Shown here: positions 59,858 through 64,000 of the stretch, piece by piece
How the letters are laid out: every line of letters starts with the position of its first letter
How positions within the stretch are numbered: the first letter of the stretch is position 1
Origin: Corynebacterium endometrii
Lineage (GTDB): Bacteria; Actinomycetota; Actinomycetes; Mycobacteriales; Mycobacteriaceae
Direction of reading: 5' to 3'
Length of the DNA: 64,000 nucleotides
NCBI RefSeq assembly: GCF_004795735.1
Contig: NZ_CP039247.1
Span: 682,001 to 746,000 of the forward strand
The notes under the pieces: model-generated
Databases searched by the model: none
Seen by the model: only the letters and a program-made list of their open reading frames with translations
Told to the model about the DNA's origin: nothing
Position numbers and translations under genes: made by a program

Positions 59858-60280
59858 ATGAGTAGTACGCCTCCCACCTCCCAGAACGCCGCTGTGGGCG
59901 ATTCCGAGACGGACGATGGCCGCTCCGCGCTGACGCGGGCATTCTTCCCGGACGGTTCCGAGCCCGATCCGCGTTTTACCCTCGCTAATGAGCGCACCTT
60001 CCTGGCTTGGACCCGCACCTCTCTGGCGTTTCTCGCCGCCGGCGTGGCCCTGGAGGCCTTCCCGATTAACGGGCTCTCCGAGGTGCTGCGAACCGCCCTT
60101 GCCATTGTGGTGCTCGTGGTGGGCGTCTTCATCGCCGGTGGCGCCGCCGTGCGTTGGCTGCGGGTGGAGCGCGCCATGCGCCGCAGCCAGCCGCTGCCGG
60201 CCCCGGCGATCGTGCCCTTCCTCTCCGCGGCCGCTCTGGGGGCCGGAGTCACCGCCATCATCATTTTCTTGGGCTTTTAG
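59858..60280 (+). CDS. DUF202 (YidH-like) membrane protein, first copy
   Basis: This is a 140-aa protein. A polar acidic N-terminus of about 35 residues leads to the DUF202 signature LANERTFLAWTRTSLAFLA and two further membrane spans. ATG at 59858 was preferred over a GTG 30 bp upstream. Members of this family are small membrane proteins of unknown function. The stop is directly followed by the ATG of the second copy, so both are co-translated. Confidence 0.85.
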   Translation: MSSTPPTSQNAAVGDSETDDGRSALTRAFFPDGSEPDPRFTLANERTFLAWTRTSLAFLAAGVALEAFPINGLSEVLRTALAIVVLVVGVFIAGGAAVRWLRVERAMRRSQPLPAPAIVPFLSAAALGAGVTAIIIFLGF

Positions 60281-60646
60281 ATGGCAAAGATCCCATACTC
60301 CTACGCCGCACGGAGGCGGCCTCTGGATGTGCCTTGGCATGAGGACGTGGGCGTGCAGCCCGAGCGCACCGCGCTCGCCTGGACTCGCACCGCGATTTCG
60401 CTAGCCGTGGTCTCCAGCGTCTTCCTGCGCTGGGCGCGCGAGTTTGGCCCGTGGATGCTCCTTATCATCTGCGGCTATATGATTTCCGCCGCGCTTATCG
60501 TGGTTACCTCGCGGCGGCGTTATTCGTTAGGGGTCCACGGGATCATCAAGGAAAAGGTCCAGCCCAACACCCTGGCGGTGGTTATGATGACGGCCTCCAG
60601 CATCATCATGGGGCTGCTGACGCTCATCCTGGTGATCACTCACTAA
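60281..60646 (+). CDS. DUF202 membrane protein, second copy
   Basis: This is a 121-aa protein. VQPERTALAWTRTAISLAVVSSVFLRWA is the DUF202 core and two more spans follow. The ATG follows the preceding stop without a gap. Paired DUF202 genes suggest a hetero-oligomeric membrane complex. Function is unknown and nothing nearby indicates a partner. Confidence 0.85.
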   Translation: MAKIPYSYAARRRPLDVPWHEDVGVQPERTALAWTRTAISLAVVSSVFLRWAREFGPWMLLIICGYMISAALIVVTSRRRYSLGVHGIIKEKVQPNTLAVVMMTASSIIMGLLTLILVITH

Positions 60647-60870
60647 CGGTCCGTGGGCCCTAGGCCGCGGGCTCTCAGTGGCGGGTCTATTACCTCGACT
60701 GGAGCGACGGAGCATTTCGCGCTGTGTAAAAGAGTGAACTACGTAAGCTAGTCGATTCTGGAGCGCCTAACAGGGAGTTCAAATTCGTAGTTAGGGATTG
60801 CAGAAGACTCCTAGGCGTAAATCTGATTTCCTAAGACAGTCTCGCTACACGAAGTCCACCATGCAAAAGT
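60647..60870. other. Non-coding region after the DUF202 pair
   Basis: I see no gene, repeat or RNA feature in this stretch. It lies between the DUF202 pair and the gentisate operon terminator. Confidence 0.5.
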
Positions 60871-60917
60871 GCCCCATTTCTTGAAGCGTCGCCACAGATG
60901 GCTAAAAGAAACGGGGC
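60871..60917 (-). terminator. Terminator of the gentisate operon
   Basis: A 12-bp stem with one A-C mismatch (60871-60882 with 60906-60917) is followed on the minus strand by ACTTTTGC. It lies 56 bp past the maleylpyruvate isomerase stop. Confidence 0.75.
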
Positions 60918-60973
60918 ATCAAGGAGGCAAGCTCGGAGCCTTTTGGGCTTAAGCTACCTAGAATTGCGTTGAA

Positions 60974-61696
60974 CTAAAGCCAACGCGGAGGTGAAGGCAC
61001 CTTGCCCTGCGGCGATTCTACGCCGGCGTCACCGCGTCCTGAGGCCCACCGAGCTAAGCCGGCTAGGGTTCCGTGAATCTCAATCGATGCGGTCTCGCTA
61101 GCTTCGTAGCTATTGCCGGAATCGGAGTCGATCAAGACTAGTCCTGCTCCATCACCGTTGCTGCGCCACTTTTGTACGATTTCTGGAACCAGCGTCTCTA
61201 ATATTACTCGTGGGACATCAGAGAAATTGCCAGTCTTATTCAAATCGATAGCATGAAGCCAGACTTCACGGGTGCGCATCCACAGTGTCTCAGAAGCCTG
61301 TACAGTTCGTCCCTGAGCGGTACGAACCTCGCTTGACCATGCTGCATCGTCGGCATCGCGCCATGCTACATCGAGGCGCACGAGTGTGTGGTCGTGCAAG
61401 TTGCGAATTGCATCTGGGATAAGGGTAGAACCAAACTCAATTTCCCGATTTCGTGCCTCCGGAGAGGAGTACATGGGGGTTTCCTCACCAGTGCTAGCCC
61501 AGTGCATGAGGTTGCACAACGCGTTAGCGTTGTAGGCGACGTGCGCGGCTAGGTGTGCTACGTCCCAGTCCTCTAAGAGAGTGGGATCGCCGAACTCGTG
61601 GTTGCCGATTAAAGCTAGCTGGCCAGAGTAGAAGGCGGTGCCCCGGCGTGTGAGGGTAAGCCTTTCACTTATCGGTAGATTGTGGAAGTTAACCAT
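60974..61696 (-). CDS. Mycothiol-dependent maleylpyruvate isomerase
   Basis: This is a 240-aa protein closely resembling the C. glutamicum enzyme NCgl2918. The metal ligands are visible at His52 (AAHVAYN), Glu144 and His148 (REVWLHAID). It converts maleylpyruvate to fumarylpyruvate using mycothiol rather than glutathione. It has the DinB-like N-terminal domain and the typical C-terminal SCP-2-like part ending in PSPPRWL. It is the last gene of the gentisate operon, 4 bp after the hydrolase gene. Confidence 0.95.
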   Translation of the reverse strand: MVNFHNLPISERLTLTRRGTAFYSGQLALIGNHEFGDPTLLEDWDVAHLAAHVAYNANALCNLMHWASTGEETPMYSSPEARNREIEFGSTLIPDAIRNLHDHTLVRLDVAWRDADDAAWSSEVRTAQGRTVQASETLWMRTREVWLHAIDLNKTGNFSDVPRVILETLVPEIVQKWRSNGDGAGLVLIDSDSGNSYEASETASIEIHGTLAGLARWASGRGDAGVESPQGKVPSPPRWL

Positions 61697-61700
61697 CGGT

Positions 61701-62528
61701 TTACTCGAATACAGTCTTGTTGGCTACTTCGCCTAGGCCCTCAATGGTCACGCGGGTGACGTTGCCATCCTGGATGTACTTCTTGGGGTCGCGTGCGTGG
61801 CCCACGCCTCCCGGAGTACCCGTAATGATCACGTCGCCGGCATCCAGTGGGTAAATATGAGAAATGTACTCGATCAGCTTGGCTGGGGTGAAGACTAGAT
61901 CATCGGTCGGGGTAGACTGAACTTTTTCGTCTTCGAGGTAGGTAGCCAACTCACCGCCAAATTCGAAGGAGTCCTTGGTAGTCATCCAAGGGCCAAAGCC
62001 TGCAGACTTCTCCAAGGACTTGCCTTGATGCCATTGCAGGGTGCGGTACTGGTAGTCGCGGGTGGTGTAGTCATTCATTACTGCGTAACCAGCGATGTAT
62101 TCCTCAGCTTCGGATTCAGCTACGCGGCGGGCACGCTTACCCACGATGACTGCCAACTCGCCTTCCCAGTCAAGCGCACTGTTAGCGTAGTCAGGAACGT
62201 TAACATCATCGTAGGGGCCGACGAGTGCGTCGGGGAATTTTACAAACAGGGTTGGGAACTCTGGCAATTCGCGGCCCATTTCCTTGATGTGGTTTGCGTA
62301 GTTTAAGCCTACACAAACAATCTTCTTTGGAGCTGGGACTACGGGCGCAAGATCGGTTTTAGTAAAGGTGATTTCTTCGCCGGCAGCGTCCGCAGCAATC
62401 TGCTCCCACTTTTCCTCTTGGAGCAGGGCGCCTAAGTCCGGATAGCCATCGATTACAATCGCGGTGGTCTCGGACTCGACGCGAGCGGCGACGGTCAAAT
62501 CGTTACGACGAATAGTTGCAAGACGCAT
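61701..62528 (-). CDS. Fumarylpyruvate hydrolase (FAH family)
   Basis: This is a 275-aa FAH-family hydrolase. Active-site features: [17 protein letters not shown], the metal-binding [10 protein letters not shown] with EGE, and the late [10 protein letters not shown]. It cleaves fumarylpyruvate to fumarate and pyruvate, the last step of the gentisate route. It is 3 bp from the dioxygenase gene and 4 bp from the isomerase gene, so all three are one transcript. Confidence 0.93.
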   Translation of the reverse strand: MRLATIRRNDLTVAARVESETTAIVIDGYPDLGALLQEEKWEQIAADAAGEEITFTKTDLAPVVPAPKKIVCVGLNYANHIKEMGRELPEFPTLFVKFPDALVGPYDDVNVPDYANSALDWEGELAVIVGKRARRVAESEAEEYIAGYAVMNDYTTRDYQYRTLQWHQGKSLEKSAGFGPWMTTKDSFEFGGELATYLEDEKVQSTPTDDLVFTPAKLIEYISHIYPLDAGDVIITGTPGGVGHARDPKKYIQDGNVTRVTIEGLGEVANKTVFE

Positions 62529-62531
62529 TAT

Positions 62532-63650
62532 TTAGATACCTTTCGGAATGAATACTCGAGCCAAGTCGAGCTTTTCAAAAATTGGGAAATCGGAGAAACA
62601 GAACAGATCTAGGCCATCGGTGTCGGCCTGAACTGACCACTTTTGCCAGGATGGAATATTTACAACGTCACCCTTGGCTACTTCGAAGGACTTTTCTCCA
62701 ACGTTGATAGTACCGGTGCCCTCGAAGACCTGGAACACGCGATTGCCCACCTCGTGGGTCGGCTCGGTCTCTGCAGAAGGCCGGAGGCGGTGAAACTCGC
62801 ATCGAATCGTGCTCATTACGTCGCCACCGGTGGTGGGGTTGGTGTAGCGGATTGCAGCATGGCCAGGGCCTGCAACGCCGGGGAACCCAGCATCCTCGAG
62901 TGCAAGTTGGTCATTAAGTGCGGCGTCCGTATGCGCCCAAGAATAGCGGCCGATTGGGGAGGAAGAGGTCTGGCCAGGGAATGCCAATGGGCGTAAGCCT
63001 GGGTGGGCCCATAGCTTTTCCGAGCGTGAGAACTCAGGTGTGGACTCGTCAGTCAAGGCCTCAGAGCCATACTCGAAAAATCCGGTGTCCATTTGGTGCT
63101 GGAAGGGGATATCTAGTCCGTCGAGCCAGGCCATTGGTTCGGTGGCGATATTATGATGGCCGTGGAAGTTCCAGCCAGGAGTCAGTAGGAGATCGCCTCG
63201 TTTCATCGGCACTGCATCACCGTTGACCACCGTCCATACGCCCTCGCCTTCGATGACGAAGCGGAAAGCATTCTGGGAATGGCGGTGCTCTGGAGCATTC
63301 TCTCCAGGTGCAAGGTACTGGATCGCGGCCCACAGAGTCGGGGAGATATAGGTATTCCCACCTAGGCCGGGGTTGGCAAAGCCCAGTGCCCTACGCTCGC
63401 CGCCACGTCCTACAGGGACTAGTTCGCCGGAGCGCCGCGCGAGTTTGATGAGGTCCGCCCAGACCCACTTGTGGGCTACTGCGGCAGGCTCTGGGGTATT
63501 AGGCATGAGACCGCCAATCTGGCGCCATAAAGGCTTGAGGTAGGTCTCATCCATCTTTTGGTACATGGTTTCCAGTTCTGCAGCCTCTTCAGGGGTGGGC
63601 TCGGGAACCTTGAATTCCACATGTTTGTTGGAATAATCGCTATCTGCCAT
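62532..63650 (-). CDS. Gentisate 1,2-dioxygenase
   Basis: This is a 372-aa bicupin. The N-terminal cupin holds the iron-binding His residues in APEHRHSQNAFRFVIEG and a further His in NFHGHHN. The C-terminal cupin contains FEGTGTINVG and a functionally weaker site. It opens gentisate to maleylpyruvate with oxygen and Fe(II). ATG at 63650 has GGAGG five bases upstream; a longer frame is not supported. It is the first gene of the operon. Confidence 0.95.
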   Translation of the reverse strand: MADSDYSNKHVEFKVPEPTPEEAAELETMYQKMDETYLKPLWRQIGGLMPNTPEPAAVAHKWVWADLIKLARRSGELVPVGRGGERRALGFANPGLGGNTYISPTLWAAIQYLAPGENAPEHRHSQNAFRFVIEGEGVWTVVNGDAVPMKRGDLLLTPGWNFHGHHNIATEPMAWLDGLDIPFQHQMDTGFFEYGSEALTDESTPEFSRSEKLWAHPGLRPLAFPGQTSSSPIGRYSWAHTDAALNDQLALEDAGFPGVAGPGHAAIRYTNPTTGGDVMSTIRCEFHRLRPSAETEPTHEVGNRVFQVFEGTGTINVGEKSFEVAKGDVVNIPSWQKWSVQADTDGLDLFCFSDFPIFEKLDLARVFIPKGI

Positions 63651-63700
63651 GTTGTCCTCCATGCAATTCTCGTGCGATTTATTTCTGTGAGCGCCACCAT

Positions 63701-63745
63701 ATTCCGCACCACACGTGCTCTCAACAACTTTCCGTAATGCGGAAT
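63701..63745 (-). promoter_or_regulatory. Candidate IclR-type operator of the gentisate operon
   Basis: ATTCCGC (63701-63707) is repeated inversely as GCGGAAT (63739-63745). TTCCG-N5-CGGAA (63730-63744) overlaps the second half. It lies 50-95 bp before the dioxygenase start and downstream of the IclR gene. It fits a regulator site for the adjacent IclR protein. Confidence 0.6.
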
Positions 63746-63810
63746 AAAGGGGGTAAGCTAGTGTTTGAAAGCTGGGAAACATTCGACTTAGGCGCGATAT
63801 ATGTTTGGTT

Positions 63811-64000
63811 TTAACCCTGGTTGGGTGTGGTGGTGGGGGAAGTAGGGTGTACAAAATCCGCCAGTTGGAGATTGAGTTCGGTGGCATAAGTTCGTAGCGT
63901 TTCAGAAGCTAGCGCTGACATTTCGGAGAAACGTATGCTGGGCATCGATATGGTGACTGCTCCTAACACGTCCCCCATATCATTGACGAGCGCGGCACCG
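63811..64000 (-). CDS. IclR-family regulator, C-terminal end (partial)
   Basis: Translating the minus strand from the window edge gives 62 residues, GAALVNDMGDVLGAVTIS, then SMPSIRFS and a helical end with SETLRTYATELNLQL, stopping with TAA at 63811-63813. This is the last part of an IclR effector domain. The gene starts outside the window. It is on the same strand as and just upstream of the gentisate genes, and probably controls them, as the IclR gene next to the C. glutamicum gentisate cluster does. Confidence 0.8.
   Translation of the reverse strand, partial: GAALVNDMGDVLGAVTISMPSIRFSEMSALASETLRTYATELNLQLADFVHPTSPTTTPNQG

Overview
The window reads as a chromosomal segment of a Corynebacterium or a close relative. 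The evidence is a MctB/MctC monocarboxylate transporter pair, SepH, a mycothiol-dependent maleylpyruvate isomerase, DUF3239/DUF2771/DUF3027 proteins, a corynebacterial-type cold-shock protein, Rpf, DtxR-like boxes ahead of an iron-siderophore operon, an actinobacterial rRNA operon, and GC-rich, GTG-start-tolerant coding. I do not name a species.

Layout. 1-0.2 kb: terminator, four tandem 11-bp repeats and a 9-codon ORF that looks like the remains of an integrase start. 0.2-3.4 kb: glgC-like gene, DCC protein, acetyltransferase, LD-carboxypeptidase. 3.6-9.4 kb: a fatty-acyl module, with an ACOX-type acyl-CoA dehydrogenase and a thiolase diverging from a high-molecular-weight FabG and a MaoC dehydratase. 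9.9-12.9 kb: AbgT-type transporter with an AbgB-type amidohydrolase. 13.0-17.1 kb: iron-siderophore ABC operon under DtxR-like boxes. 17.1-23.1 kb: rRNA operon (16S-23S-5S) with no tRNA in the spacer.

23.6-41.4 kb: a housekeeping block whose order resembles mycobacteria (from memory of the M. tuberculosis Rv0858c-Rv0896 region): dapC-type aminotransferase, XPB helicase and its partner, rpf, csp, DUF2771, glutaminyl cyclase, DUF3027, purine permease, SpoU methyltransferase, sepH, serC, gltA, FKBP. 41.5-46.8 kb: aldo/keto reductase, mctBC, a beta-lactamase-fold hydrolase and a Tat-exported DUF1906 protein. 46.9-54.0 kb: molybdenum cofactor cluster (kinase, moaA, modA, modB, moeA, a mobA-moeA fusion, moaC, mog), with no modC, moaD or moaE in view.

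54.0-60.6 kb: MhuD-like haem-degrading enzyme, an operon of a metallo-beta-lactamase-fold hydrolase with a TctCBA carboxylate transporter, its divergent LysR regulator (frameshifted in this sequence) and two DUF202 membrane proteins. 61.0-64.0 kb: gentisate pathway (dioxygenase, mycothiol-dependent maleylpyruvate isomerase, fumarylpyruvate hydrolase) with the C-terminal end of an IclR regulator at the edge.

Together the genes cover iron capture and haem breakdown, carboxylate and aromatic-acid use feeding the TCA cycle (gltA), acyl-lipid metabolism and Moco synthesis. I found no wholly new system. The most unusual items are the two MoeA copies with different acidic-residue losses (one fused to MobA), ModAB without ModC, the hydrolase-TTT operon with a broken regulator, the structured rpf leader, and the extended hairpins after htdX-like and gltA.
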